NCBI RefSeq assembly: GCF_033115175.1
Contig: NC_084850.1
Coordinates: 1,116,001-1,180,000, forward strand
Length of the DNA stretch: 64,000 nt
Direction of reading: 5' to 3'
DNA from: Lepus europaeus
Taxonomy: Eukaryota > Chordata > Mammalia > Lagomorpha > Leporidae
A program made the translations under genes and the position numbers. Positions within the stretch are counted from its first letter, which is position 1. Every line of letters starts with the position of its first letter. Shown piece by piece: positions 1 through 15,852 of this stretch. Below the pieces are notes generated by a model. That model saw nothing but the letters and a program-made list of their open reading frames with translations. It did not search any database and had not been told where the DNA came from.

Positions 1-3231
<3,231 letters not shown>

Positions 3232-3749
3232 CTGGGGAGAAGGAGGCAACACAGAAGTCCAGTCTTCCAGAACAGTGTCTGCCACTCACGGCTCACTGAG
3301 CGCCAAATTCACCCCGTAGTCCCCCAGGCCTGCGCACCGTGGGCCCCAAGAGCTGGAAGGGCTCGCTTGGGGGAGGAGGACGCGTCAGGGCCTCCTGTGA
3401 CAAGCATTCCCCCCACCCCGCCCGGTCCTGCCCCACCCCACCCCGCCGGCACTGGCCACCATTTCTCTGTGCCCGCGCCCGGCCCGCAGTTCCCCCTGCT
3501 CTTGCCTGATCAGGACTCGCCCTGCACGCCTGGCATGCTACGGGTCCCTGGCGATCTTCTGCTGTGGCCGCCGCTGCAGCTCAAGGTCTCAGGCCCAGGG
3601 CTGCGCAGGACTCCAGGGAGCAGCAGGCTGAGCCATGGGCAGGGCCAGCTGGGCTCCAGGGCACGGCCTCGTGTGCAGGCTGTTTCTCGGGCCCTGAGGG
3701 TACCTGGAGGACAGGGGCAGGAGAGGGGGCAGCTCAGAGGGCGGGAGCA

Positions 3750-3850
3750 AGAGAAAGAGCGAGGAGAGGAGAGGAGAGGAGGGAAGGAGGGCAGAGGAGG
3801 GGGTGAGAGGGAAGGAGGGAAGAGGGAGAGCAGAGAGGGCAGGGCCGCAG
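3750..3850. repeat. Polypurine (GGA/GAGG) tract
   Basis: About 100 bases consist almost only of A and G on the plus strand, with GGAGA and GAGGG units. This is low-complexity sequence of the kind that can form triplex DNA. It lies inside ATP2B3 intron 1. Confidence 0.8.
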
Positions 3851-4511
3851 GAGAGGGCACACAGGAGAAAGCCGGAAGCAGCCACAGGTCACTGGTGACA
3901 CTGGCAAGGCGCTGGCCTCCTCCTCGGCTGGACCACAGTCCTCCCCGGCTTCTCTTTCCCCATGGTCCTTTCTGGGCACAGCCCCCAAGGCCAAGGACTA
4001 AGCTGCCTGCGTCTTCCTGGAACTGAAGCTGTCTCAGTGCACGTGGCCCCGGCCTTCACCTCAGCCGAGAACGCTCCTGACAACGTGGCTAAGCCGGGCC
4101 CTGAGCCCTGTGTTGGGGAAGCTCCTAGCTTGGGAGGAGTCTCTCACAAGCAGAGCTTAGCCGCCGACCCAGCTTTGCAAGCTGGAGCCACCTCCAGCAC
4201 CATGACCCACAGCCTCCCAGGAAAGGCAAAGAGGCCCCTTGGAAGCCCAAATGGAGATGGCCAAGTGCAAGGCCTTGGCCATCAAGAGGGCCCCCAGCCT
4301 TAGCTGTCAAGAAGAGGTTTGTGGTCCATGCCTGGGAGGTCTGGGGCACAGAGGAGGCACTCAGAGCAGGTGTGTGCAAGTGACCCACACCCTAAAGGTT
4401 TGGGCGGCTCGGTGCTCAGCCCCTAGACACCACACACAGCAGCCTTGGCTTCTGGGTGTGGGGAGAACATGGCAGATACGCGAACATGCCACCCACACTC
4501 TCCCACCTGCT

Positions 4512-4640
4512 CTTCCACTTGGTCATCTGACAAATACTCACTGAGCAGCTACTACGTGCCTTGGCGTTGGCTTTCAGCGCCAGGGGCATGGGGTGACAAA
4601 ACAGAGCTCATTCCTTCTCTGTCTAGCTGGGGGACAGGTG
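4512..4640 (-). repeat. L2 LINE 3'-end fragment
   Basis: The motif ACAAATACTCACTGAGCAGC, then CTACGTGCC and a remnant of 'ggggtgacaaaacagagctc', is the reverse complement of the L2 3' end. It is old and diverged. Confidence 0.65.
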
Positions 4641-6338
4641 ATGAGCAGAGTGACCTGGCTACAAGAAGAGGGAGAGTGGGGCGGAGGGGACCTCTGAGTG
4701 ACACGGGCCACCACAGAGCACTGGGCGGAGCTGAGGGCCGGCGCCTCCTATGGATGCACCGCAGTCACCCGGGTCGTGGCCGTGGCGGCAGTGTGATTCC
4801 CTCTCCCTTGCTCCATCACAGGAAACTCGGCCAGGGAAGTGGCAGGGCCAGAGGGCGGCTTTTGATGCCACCTGCACTCTTCTTCCTCTGCAGAAAGCCC
4901 CCTGTCGACCACACCCCAGGACCTTCGCCCCTGCCTGCTGCAAGTGCCTTCTTCCCTCTTTTCTCTGACCCTGGGCACCAGCTGCGCTGTGCAGTCCCCA
5001 TGCGTAGCAAGCAGCTGGAGGGCACAGCTGAGTCTGCTTTGTCTTGAGAGCTGCACCCACAGTCACAAACCCTCTGTAAGTGGCTTCCCAGGCCCCGGGC
5101 AGGCAGGACTACTGCAAGAGGTGCAATCAGCGGGGCGTGCGGATGTGTGCATGGGTGTGTGCACGTGTGTGTGTGTGTAGGGGAGTGCCTGACATTCCAC
5201 GGGGTCTCCTGCTGACCCTACCAGCCTGGTAGAGTGGCACCCGTTGACTGCCCCTGGCGCTGACATCATCCTGTGTGTGCAGCCCCAGGGCCCAGGAGCC
5301 AGCAGGGAACCTGGATGTCCCCCACAGAGCCACCTAGGGCCACAGTAGCAGTGGGAAGCCAAGTGAAGCATTTTGTTCCGTTGGAACACTTTCATCTTTC
5401 TGGCCTCTCCACCCACACGGTGCCTCAGGGCTCCTGGGGGGATAGGGCAGAAGGATGGTCTGTTGGGTGGCTTCTTGGGTGGTGTATGTGCCAATGGCAT
5501 AGTCACCCAGAACCTCTGTTTTAGCCCTGCTCCAACACCATCAAGCAAAAAGCCAGTTCCCTCAGAGCACCTTGCAGTTCCCCTCCTGCCTCTGGCCTGC
5601 CCAGCTGTGCCACACACTGCCCGCCCTCCCAGCTCCCCAGCCACAGCTCACTCTGCCGCAACCACACAGCCTGGCCAGCTCTGAGCCCCCCGTGCACATC
5701 CTTCTGTCCCATCTCCACCTGGTAGCCTTCTGTGAATTCTTCGAGTTGCAATCTCAGCGGAATGTCCTCCAAAGGTCTCGACCAAGTCCCCAGCCCCGAC
5801 CGATGGTTGCTGAGCCTCTGATCCCACGGCAGTGGTCTCTGAGTCTCTGTCTCCTACCGGCTGGCTCTCTAGCTTCTTAAGACAAGTGCGTGTGGTTATC
5901 GGGGTTATCGGTTAGCGAGGTAGGGGGTGGTTCTGGGTGGAGATCAGGGCCTACAGGAATGGGGACGAGCGGGCTTGGCTCCTGGGGAGGAGCTCAGAGC
6001 CCCGGGAGGCAGATTCACTGTCCTGAACAGCATGCGGGCAGAGTAGGGTGGGGCTGCTTTGATGTCACCAACTGCATGGGCCATAGGGCAGGCAGGAGGT
6101 GGCAGCGAGTTCAAGCAGGGCCCACTTGGAGTGACTGCAGGCTGCTGAGACCAGGTGGCACAGACTCAACAAGGACAGCAGCCCTCACCCGAATGGTCAA
6201 GGACAGCCGCGGCCAGGCCCATGGGGTCTGCGGGCCTCAGCAGAGCGTCTCCGGCCCTGGGCTGGCTGCCGAGAGCAGTCCGTAGACACCGAGAGGGCAG
6301 GCCACATACCATTTCTTTGCTCTTTCCTCTCTCAGCTC

Positions 6339-6360
6339 TTAATTGGCTTAATTGAATTAA
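6339..6360. promoter_or_regulatory. Cluster of TAATT/AATTA cores
   Basis: Three overlapping homeodomain-type cores (TTAATTGG, TTAATTG, AATTAA) lie within 22 bases of GC-rich intron 1 of ATP2B3. This is motif evidence only. Confidence 0.25.
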
Positions 6361-8306
6361 GAACCTCTACAGAGGGGCACTCAGAGCTTCCGGCGCTTGC
6401 TCCATCCTGGCCCAAGCTGGCCGGGATTGCGGGCTGGAGGGAGCAGGAGCTGGCCCACCTCCCACTTCCCCCTGCACGCGTAGCTGTCAATGGCCCCATC
6501 ACCTGCCTGCCTTCTGCACCCTTCCCTCCAATGGGGCACAGGCACCCGTGCCTCCGCACTAGGCCCAAACAGCACTGGCCACTCCAGCGACCGGAAACCC
6601 CGGGGGTCCTGCATCCAACTCCATCGCCCCTGGCCCACTCTGGCCCTGGGCAGCATGCCATGCTTCAAGAAGCTAGGGCCTTCCCAGGCTCTCCCCCACC
6701 CTCTCTCTCGGGTCTTCGCTCCTAACGCTAAGTTTGGAACTGCTGGCACACACGACATTGCCAATGCCTGCGGCACCTGCCAGCCTCCTCACCAACACCC
6801 CCTCCGCCCCATTTCACAGAGGGCAAACTGAGCTGCATAAGGGGTCAGCAATGCCAGACATGAGGCCCCTGCTTTTGCCCTGGCCCCTTGGCCCTGACTT
6901 CCACGTGACCCCTCATGAGTCATGACCACCTACATCAGGGCACCTGACGACGCCCCAGGGAAGCTTCCCCAGTCGCCCAGCCTCATCTGACAGAGGGGGC
7001 TGACGACTAGAGGATGAATTCCCACCACAGCCCCCAGCTCGGGGCTCCGAGATACGTTAGAGCTCGGCCCGTGCTCCACTCTGGAAAGAGCCCCGCGGCA
7101 GGTGCCATGGATCCAGGAAGTCCCGGGCCCCGTGATCACAGCATTCCCCTGCATGGCCACCCCCAGGCTCCTGACCACTGCGTGCCAGAAGCAAGCCAAG
7201 GACACCATGGCCCCGAGGCAAGGAAGAAGCAGAATCCAGGGTCAGAGGGCGAAAGATGGGGGCCTGAGGGCCTACCCGCGTGCATGCCTTCTGCCAGGAG
7301 CCCTCCTGCAGAGACAGCAAGCGAGGGCCTGCCTCCTCCGGGGCCCCACAGAAGGGAGACAGGCTTTGCCCCTGCTGTGGGGGAGGTGGCTCTGCCGCAC
7401 ACCTGCAGCCCCAGCAGTGCTTAGGAGCAGCTGGGGGCGTGGGCAGAGGGCACCCTGGCTGTAGCCCCCATCCTCTCCTGGGCCATCCCAGCAGGTAGAG
7501 AGGGTGGCCACCTGGGAGACCCTGGAACCCTCGACTCCCCGAGGCTCCCTCTTGCCCGCCCTGCTCCCTCCCGCCTGCTTGACGCACCTTGGCGACCACC
7601 GGGGAGGGGAAAGGAGGGTTCCAAGGACGAGGCGTGCATGCAGCCCAGGAGGGGGGAGGGAGAGAGCCAGGCCGAGAGCAGCCTCATTAATATTTCAGAG
7701 GCGCCGTCACTGCAGCTCCTGGGCCCTCACAGCTCCACCACTTGTGCCGGTGGAGGGAGGAGGATGGGAAAAGAGAAGGAAACAAAACCCGAGAAAACAG
7801 ATTTAAAGGGACAGGCGCCCCCCACCCCCCGCCCCCCAGTGCTCGCTCCTGCCCCCCCTGTTCCTGGTACAATCTGTGCGCACGCCAAGTGGCTCTCAGT
7901 GGAACAGCTTTGGGCAAGAACAATAACAACAGACAACGGCCAACCCGCAGCCACTGCGCCCCTCCCCACTCCCCAGTCCCGCAGCACCCACCAGCCCCAA
8001 GATCTGCCCTGGGGCCTGAGGAGCACTCCAAGGGGGTCCTGCCTGCCCAATGCCCGGTTGGCAGAAAGGCAGGTGCGGTGCAGGTGCCTGCCAGGGAGGA
8101 GCCTGGAAGCCAGAGAAACCCAAGTGTAGATTCCTAGGGGCGGCTGGGACCTAAGGCACTGCCTTTGGGTGGGTGAGCTGATAGCCAGTAGCTGCAGTCG
8201 AACCCAGAGCAGCTGCCCGCAGAGCTGGGTGGGTCCCTCTGTGCCCAGGGAATGGCAGGAATGCGGAGTCCTAGGTCCAGAGCTTCCCATCCTCAAGGGG
8301 GTGGGG

Positions 8307-8615
8307 GCAGGCATTTGGCCTAGTGGTTAAGACACCCTCATCCCATGCCCTGGTTCAACTACCTGCCTCTGGCTAGAGATTCCAGCTTCCTCCTAATGTG
8401 CACCCTGGGAGGCGGCGGGGATGACTCAAGTGCTTGGGCCCCTGCCACCCACATGGGGGACCCGGATTGAATTCTTGGCTCTTGGCTTCAGCTGGCCTAG
8501 CCCCGGCCATTGCAGGCATTTGGAGAATGAACCGGCAGATGAGAGATGTGAGATATGTCTCTCTCTCTTGCTCTCTGTTTCTCTGATAAACAAATCGATA
8601 ATGTTTTTAAAAAGC
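8307..8615 (+). repeat. Old lagomorph C-type SINE
   Basis: It shares the SINE body motifs 'ggcctagtggttaagac', 'caagtgcttgggcccctgcc' and 'cacatgggggacc', and ends in a CT-rich run followed by 'ataaacaaatcgataa'. It is more diverged than the other copies, so it is an older subfamily. Confidence 0.8.
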
Positions 8616-9419
8616 CCCACTATAGAATGCGAACGAGCACAGCTCAGGGGCTGGCCATCTCCCTCTGGACTAGAAAGCAGGGACTCAGAGACAAATGTCA
8701 CCCTCTAGGACAGGCTGCTCAATGAGACTAGGCATGCACAGCGGGACAAGTCACGTCGGGGTCCACCTAGAGGAGTGGCGCTCACAGAGACACACAGCAG
8801 CAAGCCGGGGCCAGGGGCTGTGAGCTGGTGCTGCGGGCAGAGTTTCAGTTGGGAGGAGAAACTGCGTTCTGGAGACAGACGGCGGCGAGCAAGGGACGCC
8901 CTGCAATGTGATGTTCACTGACGCCAGCCTGCGTCCCCATGCTCCCAGACCAGCAAGGCCCAGCAGCTGTTCCTCTCAGGGTGTTGTGCTCAGGGTGATG
9001 GATGCTGGGTGTGCAATGGCAACCCATGGCGCCCCGAAGCGGCGCTGCCTGACCCAATGAGCCGACAATTCTGCCCATATGGGTTCTCACTTTTAGGAAA
9101 ATCCCCTCATGGAAGTGGGAACCTAAGAGCCTTCTCCACTGTCCTATCGCCACCTCCAGCCTCCATGTCATCCAACACCTGCCACGCCCTGCCTAGCTGG
9201 GGTGGGTGCTCTACTAGGGCACAAGAATGGAGCAGCTGAGAGGGGCCAGGCTGCCTGGCCATTGCCACACTCGTGCATCTCTCCTCGTAGCTGGAACGCG
9301 CTTGTACTCTTTGCCCACCCCCATGACTTCAGGAGATGCTAATGAGCCCCCACAGTTAGGGCAGAGACTTCCTAGCTCTGAGCCCACTTTCCACGTCGTG
9401 CTGTGCTTCTGAGCACATG

Positions 9420-9790
9420 ATGACGTTCTGGCCAATTGGATGTCAGCAAAAGTGACAGGGGCAACTTCAGGGTTATGTCCTTAAAGGGCAGGGATAAGTT
9501 CTCCTCTGCCCTTCTCCTTCTTCCTGTTGCCTGGAATGCTGATGTGAAGGCAGGAGCTGCAGCCACTGTATCACACCCATCTTGTAGATGGGATCCATTT
9601 GCAGCACATTCATGGGAGCCGAGACCCCTAGGAACCAAGGAGCCGTCACAGCAGCCCTCCCTATCTATCGTTGAGACCGCTGCGTCTCTGTTAATAGAGG
9701 ATAAAGCCACAGCCTGAGGAATTCCGATGTGTCTGGGGCAGAAGCAGAGCCCCGTGGGGGTGGGCTCATTGTATCTCCTAAAGTCATCCG
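9420..9790. repeat. Ancient interspersed repeat, possibly a MaLR-type LTR fossil
   Basis: The sequence around 'ccaattggatgtcagcaaaa' and the following pyrimidine-rich stretch resembles very old LTR-type repeats of placental mammals. It is broken and strongly diverged, and I cannot assign the family securely. Confidence 0.3.
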
Positions 9791-9904
9791 TGTAAAAAGA
9801 ATGCACTCAGCTTGAGGGCAGGCCTCACCCCACCCCCCACCCAGCTCCAATGGCTCCAGCTGAAGAAGCCATTGCACCTGTGCTTGCACTCCCAGTCTGC
9901 AGCC

Positions 9905-10015
9905 TGGGCTGGCTCCCCGCACCATGAAGCACAGAGGAGTTAAGGAGCTCACTCAAGGTCACACAGCCAGCCAGGAGCAGAGGCCAATGCGAACTCAGGT
10001 GGTCTGGCTCCATAG
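9905..10015 (-). repeat. MIR SINE fragment
   Basis: 'ctcaaggtcacacagccagc' with the downstream 'ggtctggctcc' is the reverse complement of the MIR core and 3' part. Confidence 0.75.
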
Positions 10016-10489
10016 GGGTCTTTGTCGCTCCTTTCTCAAGTGACTGCCCAGAAAACCCCAGAAAAACAACAAATGTGATTAGAACCATTAAAAGGAACTC
10101 AGCAAGGTGACCAGGTAGGACATCTGTCTCCAGAACCTCACTCAGAGATGCCTGGCTGTGCAAGCCAACTCCAAGCCTTCACATTGAACCTGTGAAATGG
10201 TCCTTATTCTTCTGATCCCGGCTGCTGTGCGAACCACGCCCTGGCCCCTACACTGAGGCACGGTCCCTATTGGCCACCCTCCTGGGTCACCTCACTCGGG
10301 CCCTGTATGACTTCTGCCTGTCCCGAAGCTCTCTTAGCCAAGAGCCGCGTCCCCACTTTGGAGGGCTCACTCCACAGGCGCCGGGGGGGAGGGGAGGAGG
10401 AGGAGTAGCATTTATCTCCTGCCCGGGCACGAGGACTCCAAGCTCGAGCAGCAAGCAGGAGCTCGGAGCCCACGGGCAGGAGGCGTAGT

Positions 10490-10780
10490 GCCGCTAATTA
10501 TCCAATTACGGGAGCTGCGCGGAGCCCGCAATGCAGCAGGAGCCCGAGCCAGCCCCGCACCGCCACCTTCCACGAGGGCCTCGGGCGGACCCCATAGCCT
10601 CACAGCATAGCTCTGTGCAAGACCCCAGCCGGGAAAGGGGCAGAAATCCGAGGCTCCGAGGCTCCCTGCTTGGCACTGCCCGACCCACCCCTGCCAGCCT
10701 TCAATCCCAGAGCTGGCTCCAAGGGCCGGAAGCAGCCAGGGCCTAACCAGGTAATCAAGGAAATTACAGACAGCTGGAGG
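10490..10780. promoter_or_regulatory. Candidate enhancer-like motif cluster in ATP2B3 intron 1
   Basis: TAATTA (10,495-10,500) and CAATTA (10,503-10,508) are spaced by two bases. About 245 bases further on come GGTAATC, AAATTACA and an E-box CAGCTG (10,771-10,776). These AT cores stand out in GC-rich sequence and are not obviously from a repeat. The function is inferred. Confidence 0.25.
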
Positions 10781-12619
10781 CTGTGCGGCTCCGGGGCCAG
10801 AGGGCTCGTTCTACCTGCCACGAGGCGCAGTGACTCCGCGAAGAGAGCAGGGACACACGTGTTGTCCTCGGGAAGCGGCCCCATGGAGGGGGGGACTGGT
10901 TTCTTGGGAGGACAGGCTTAGGAGGATTCACTGGAGTCCAGGTCAGGGGTTGCTACAAGGATCGGGAAGGTGGTGCTCCAGACAGGGGGTGCTGGAGGTG
11001 CACTAAGCCCCCAAGAACTGATGGGGACCATCACTATATGGGGACTGCAGGCATGCAAGGGTGGGGGTGTGGAACTCACCTGCCCCGGCCCTTCGTAAAG
11101 ACCCCGGGAGGGGAGAGGGCAAGGGTGCTGGAGGGGACAGAAAGGGGAGTTCAGACTCAAGGGGCAGTCACATCTGCCCTGGCGCCCTTTCTCCCAGCGC
11201 AGTCCTGGAGGAAGAAGCGACGGCCAGCGGTGCCCGAGAGAGGACGCCCGGGAAGCTGCAGTCGGGTACTGCTCCTGCCTCCTCCTCAACCTGAGCAGCT
11301 GTGACCACAGAACCTGAAGGTCGCCAAGAGCCTGGTGGCTTCCGGATCACATGCACAGAGCTTTGCACCACCAAGCTTCCACGGGGGCCGGCACTGCCTG
11401 CAGCGTGCCCTAGCGACCCTCCTGCTCCTGCATGCTCTGGGGATCGCTGGGGAGGGGTGGCCGGGGACCAGGACACAAAGGGATTTCTGCCCACAGACCC
11501 CAATTTCTGCAACCCTGACCCTGACCACAGACAAGGGGACCCTGGTCCCACCTCCCATGGCTCTGCCTTACCGCTGCTTCCTCGTTCAGGGAGGGGCAGG
11601 GGCCCGGGAGCCCTGAGCTGCTGGGAACCGCCCACTCGCCGCCAGGGGCCTCTCTGGGGAACTGCCAGGGCCAGGACCCTGGATGGGGACCCCCAGAGTA
11701 GCCCACTCTTATTCTTGGCCCCTATGGATGAATGGCAAGGGGGGGCACTCTTGCCTCACTCCCCAGGACTGAGCTTTCCCAGAGTGAAGCCCCAGCTGCA
11801 CGCCCTCAGCCCGCGCTTGCACAGCCCTCTCCTCTTCTGCACCAGGCAGTCCCCAGGGCCAGGGGAGCCCAGCTGCCCCCAGGCCGTGGCCACTCCTCCC
11901 GGGCCTGTGAATGCAAATCCAGAAGCGGGGTGTCGGTCCCCGTGTGTGGCGCGGCAGGTGGACATGCAGTGCCAGCGAGTGTGAGTGGCGGTACAGTTCA
12001 GGGACTCACAAAGTCCCTAGAGGCATCGGGTGGCCCTTTCTCATATACTTTCCTTTGGGACACGCCAGAGAGGTGACTTCTGAGAGAGAGGCCGAAACGG
12101 CAAAACCAGGTCAAGTGGCGGCCACCAGCTTCCCCATCTCTCGTCTCTTGCTCGCGGCCAGATCTGTTTTACTGCTTCTTAATTAGCAGACTCTGCTGTC
12201 CCTGGGCCACTGCTCACCATCCAGTCTTGCCACCCACCTGCCCACCCGCGGGGACACAGCCGCCGCTCCAGAACTCATGGTCTCACCCAGCGCCTGCTCC
12301 CAAATGCTTCTCAGGGGGCCGGTGCTCCGGCACCGGCGGGATGAAGGGGTCCTGTCTTGCGCTCTAGAGACCGAGGTATTGAAGAATAGCGGGTATAAGA
12401 AGGACAAGTTTGTCATTGACTCAGCGGCACACAGGTGGTCCCTGCACAGACCAGAAGGAGGCCACGCTACATCAAGGCAGCACAAACAACTACCTTGATG
12501 ATCACACATGTGGCACCCCTGCAAAGGATGTGTGCGGACTGCGTCGGGCAGGAGGGGTCTACGTTAGAACGGAGACACCGAGACACACGGGGCACCCAGC
12601 GCTGGACCATTCTCAACTG

Positions 12620-13560
12620 CCCAGAAGGAAGGCCATAAGCCAAGAAGCAAAGGGAAAAAATCGCATGAAAAATCGTGAGGTGAAAACTGTTTACTTTTTG
12701 CATGAAAAAAGACAAATTATTTGCAGCAGACATGTTAAATCGTGATTATCACGACCCACATGACAAACGCTAAGATCGGAAATAAAGTATAGCAGTAGAT
12801 AACTCACTAAAAAAAAGATACAATTTCTAAAACCCATGTGAAAATGTTGATCCTTACCAGAAATTAAAGAGACACACATGGGAGACGGCACTGTGACGTA
12901 GTGGATAAAGCCACTGCCTGCAGTGCCGGCATCCCACATGGGTACCAGTTTGAGTCTCGGCTGCTCCACTTCCAACCCAGCTCTCTGCTATGGCCTGGGA
13001 AAGCACTGGAAGATGGCCCAAGTCCTTGGGCCCCTGCACCTGTGTGGGAGACCTGGAAGAAGCTCCTGGCTCCTGGCTTCGGATCGGCTCAGCTTTGGCC
13101 ATTGCAGCCAATTGGGGAGTGAACCAACAGATGAAAGACCTCTCTCTCTGCCTCTGCCTCTCTGTAACTCTGCCTTTCAAATAAATAAATAAATTTTAAA
13201 AGAAAAAAGAGAGAGAAAGAGAGAGAGAGAGAGGCAAACACCCGACGTGAGTTGTTTGATTCTAGGACCCAGTCGGGCGCTCTGCTTGGGACAGAGCCTC
13301 ACGCGTAAAAGCGAAACAAATCTGGCCGCCTGCATTTCCCAAAATAGCCAAATAATTAAGCGAATTACAATCTCTTGAGAGAATACTATTCAGCCATTAA
13401 AAATTGTAATTACTGAGGACCGCCCTGATACATCCTGGGAACTTGATAAATAACTGTCAAGTGAGCGAATCATTTGGAATTTCAAGTTCATTTGCACGGT
13501 TCAAGTTCATTATTTTTGCAATAAGCATTTACTGTCTTCATAATCTTAAAAAAATTAAAC
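12620..13560 (+). repeat. L1M-type LINE 3' fragment, interrupted by a SINE
   Basis: The AT-rich sequence contains 'gagaatactattcagccatt', typical of the L1M 3' region, then 'gcaataagcatttactgtc' and an A-rich end, as in old L1 tails. A left part, with 'aaaatgttgatccttaccag', lies on the other side of the SINE at 12,879-13,205. No reading frame remains. Confidence 0.6.
12879..13205 (+). repeat. Lagomorph CSINE inserted in L1M fragment
   Basis: It is a near full-length tRNA-derived SINE. It shows 'gtagtggataaagcc', 'ctgcagtgccggcatcccac', 'ccaagtccttgggcccctgc' and an AAATAAATAAATAAA tail. A GA microsatellite (13,208-13,233) follows it directly. Confidence 0.92.
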
Positions 13561-13800
13561 TATATCCTTTTTGGGAAAAATGTCCATTTAGGAAGGGATT
13601 ATATTAATAAAGAAAATGCTTATGTAAAGTAAAAAATAGATTGTACAACTTAGTCTATGCTATAATTACAGTAATATGAAAATAAAGAAGCTATGTTTTT
13701 GACTTCTTGGTGTTTTATGAGTTTTCTATAAAGAGCATGCATTCGAAAAGCATTATATTTTTTAAATAGTAAGAAGTGTCAATGTTATTAAAAAACCAAT
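13561..13800. other. AT-rich unique or unassigned sequence
   Basis: This is a markedly AT-rich continuation beyond the L1M tail. No gene or clear repeat family was recognised. It may be further LINE sequence too diverged to name. Confidence 0.4.
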
Positions 13801-14614
13801 TAGGCCATGCCCATCAGTGCAGAGCCGCCTGGGTCCCCACTGCTGCTGCCCCCCTAACCCTGCCTCTGCCCTGCAGTGGGCCGTGGGTGCCAGGCCGGAT
13901 GAGGACGAAGCATCGGGCACATCTGGGTTTTACCCCTAGCTGGGCATGTCAGGTTCACTGGCCTGGGGACCTGGGCCACCCCTTGGAGAGCTAGCAACCC
14001 AAGCACTGGCCCACCACAGCAAAGGCTCCCAGCCTCTGCTCAGAAGTGCCCACATCTGTGCCACCCACTGCCTTTCAAGGAGCCACAGGGTGTGGTTTAG
14101 GGGACAGTGTCAGGGCTCCTGGAGCCTCGGGGATGGTGTCCACCGCACTGTTGGGTGGAGCAGGCAGCTGCCCTGGGCAGCTACTGAGGGGCGGGGCTCA
14201 GGGCGGTGCTGCTGAGTCCTGGTTTGGGTCAAGCAGGGTGGGGCCGGCAGGTGCAGGGGGCTGAGCCCACTAGATGCTCCCTGGCCTCACGGCCCTAGCC
14301 AGCTTTGCACATATGTCTACTGCTGTGGCTGCAGATCCTCTGACGAACACTTAGCAAAGCACGTTCACTCTGCTGTATCCCTAAAACCCAAGATGATGTG
14401 GCCCCCGGCACAGTTGGCCACATTCTCACCATGGCACACCTGCCTTCTGACAGGTAACCCATCCAAGCCCAGCCCGGCACCTTCTGGCCCAGGCTGTCAA
14501 GTGCTCAGACCAGAGCCTGGCCCATCAATGTCAGTGGCTGTGTGCTGGGGGGTGGGGGAAGTGGCGCGGGGTGGCTTCAGGCTCCAAGGGAGGCAGTGGG
14601 TCTGCATTCCGGGA

Positions 14615-14720
14615 TACGGGGGCCACTGGCCACAGATGGCTACTGAGCACTTGAAATGTTCCCAGTGCGCCTGAGGAACGCAATCTGTAATTGGACTTAA
14701 TTCTAATTAAATTGCTGCTC
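14615..14720. repeat. Old DNA-transposon (hAT-like) fragment
   Basis: 'ggctactgagcacttgaaat' followed by 'ctgaggaacgcaat' and an AT-rich 'ttaattctaattaaattg' matches a widespread mammalian non-autonomous DNA transposon that I remember by sequence but cannot name reliably. It explains the cluster of TAATT motifs here. Confidence 0.5.
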
Positions 14721-14959
14721 TGCCTTGGTCTGCCCCACGGGTCATCGAAGCTCTAGAAAGGACCTCAAGGCCAAGGCCTTTGGCAAAAAGACATTTGAAT
14801 ACAGCTGTGGCCCACGACGTAGCAAGGTCAGGACCCGTTTAACTGAGGGTCTTTGCAGGGCCGGCACAGGACCCCCTTCTGCATGTCTTCTGCCGGGATG
14901 CACGTGTGCAGAGACCTCTTGTACCACTCCCAAGCTGCCGTGACTTAGACCTTTCCACC

Positions 14960-15080
14960 CACGCCCTGTAGCTCTGCTTCAGGTTCTGCCACCTACTCAG
15001 CCGTGTGACCTTGGACTCATCCCTGGCCCAACCTTGGGCAGGCAGTCCGAGGTGCCCAAGTTCCCCCAGGTCTGAGAGTC
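14960..15080 (+). repeat. MIR SINE fragment
   Basis: 'gttctgccacctactcagcc' and 'gtgtgaccttggactcatcc' form the MIR core. Confidence 0.75.
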
Positions 15081-15559
15081 TCCTTCCCTTGGCCCTTTCT
15101 GCCTAGGCCTATCCCGGGCCCGCTGCCAGCACCGCCCACCCAACAGAAGGTGCCCAGGCAGGGGAGGGCTTCCAGCCAGGCACCACTTGGCCTGGCTTCT
15201 GCCAGCTTCGCAGAGGCCCAGCGAGGAGCTGATAGATGACAGGGGACGGCAAGGAGCCATCCATGTGCTCCAGGTCACAGCCAGCGCCCCCTCCCCCCCA
15301 CCCGGGCCTGGGTCCATCTCTGAGGTGGTGGCCGCTGGGGAGGCTCCTGGGGATTTAGGTGAGAGTGTCTGCCTTCAGGCCACGGCAGCCACCCTCACAC
15401 ACCAAGGCTGCCCCTGCTGCACGGCTCGGGCACCTTTCCCCCTTTTGCGTCAGTGGGCAGATCAGGGGACAAGGAGGTCTTGGCTTCACCCCTGCACCCT
15501 CAGCTCACAGTCATGGGCTCCATCCTGCGAAGTTCCGCACACAGCTCTAGAGACAACAG

Positions 15560-15785
15560 AGACAGGGTGCGAGCCTGACAGCTGGACTGCCTGTCCTGGT
15601 TTTTACCATCTAGTGCCTGTGTGACCTTTGGCAAATTACCTAACATCTCTGGGCTTCAGCCGCACCATCTGCAAAATGGGGCGAATAATAACACTCGCTT
15701 CATTTGGCTGTTTCAATTGAGCAACGCGATGGTGCCTGGCACAAGGTGACTGCTGTTGTTATTACTGTCATTATGGACATGGTGT
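15560..15785 (+). repeat. MIR SINE, near full length
   Basis: MIR core 'gtgtgacctttggcaaatta' is followed by 'cctaacatctctgggcttca', 'atctgcaaaatgggg', 'aataataacac' and a 3' 'ggtgcctggcacaaggtgac' in the expected order. Confidence 0.85.
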
Positions 15786-15852
15786 GCTAGCAACCGCTGA
15801 TGGGGACAGCAGCCATCAGTGAAATATACAATCTGTAAATTTAAAATCAGAA

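Noticed and set aside
11301-11984. A 227-codon plus-strand open frame
   Set aside because: No known domain, GC-driven, no splice or conservation evidence.
14680-14720. Apparent homeodomain cluster (TAATTGG, TTAATT, TAATTAA)
   Set aside because: The sequence is explained by an old DNA-transposon fragment starting near 14,615, so it is not independent regulatory evidence.
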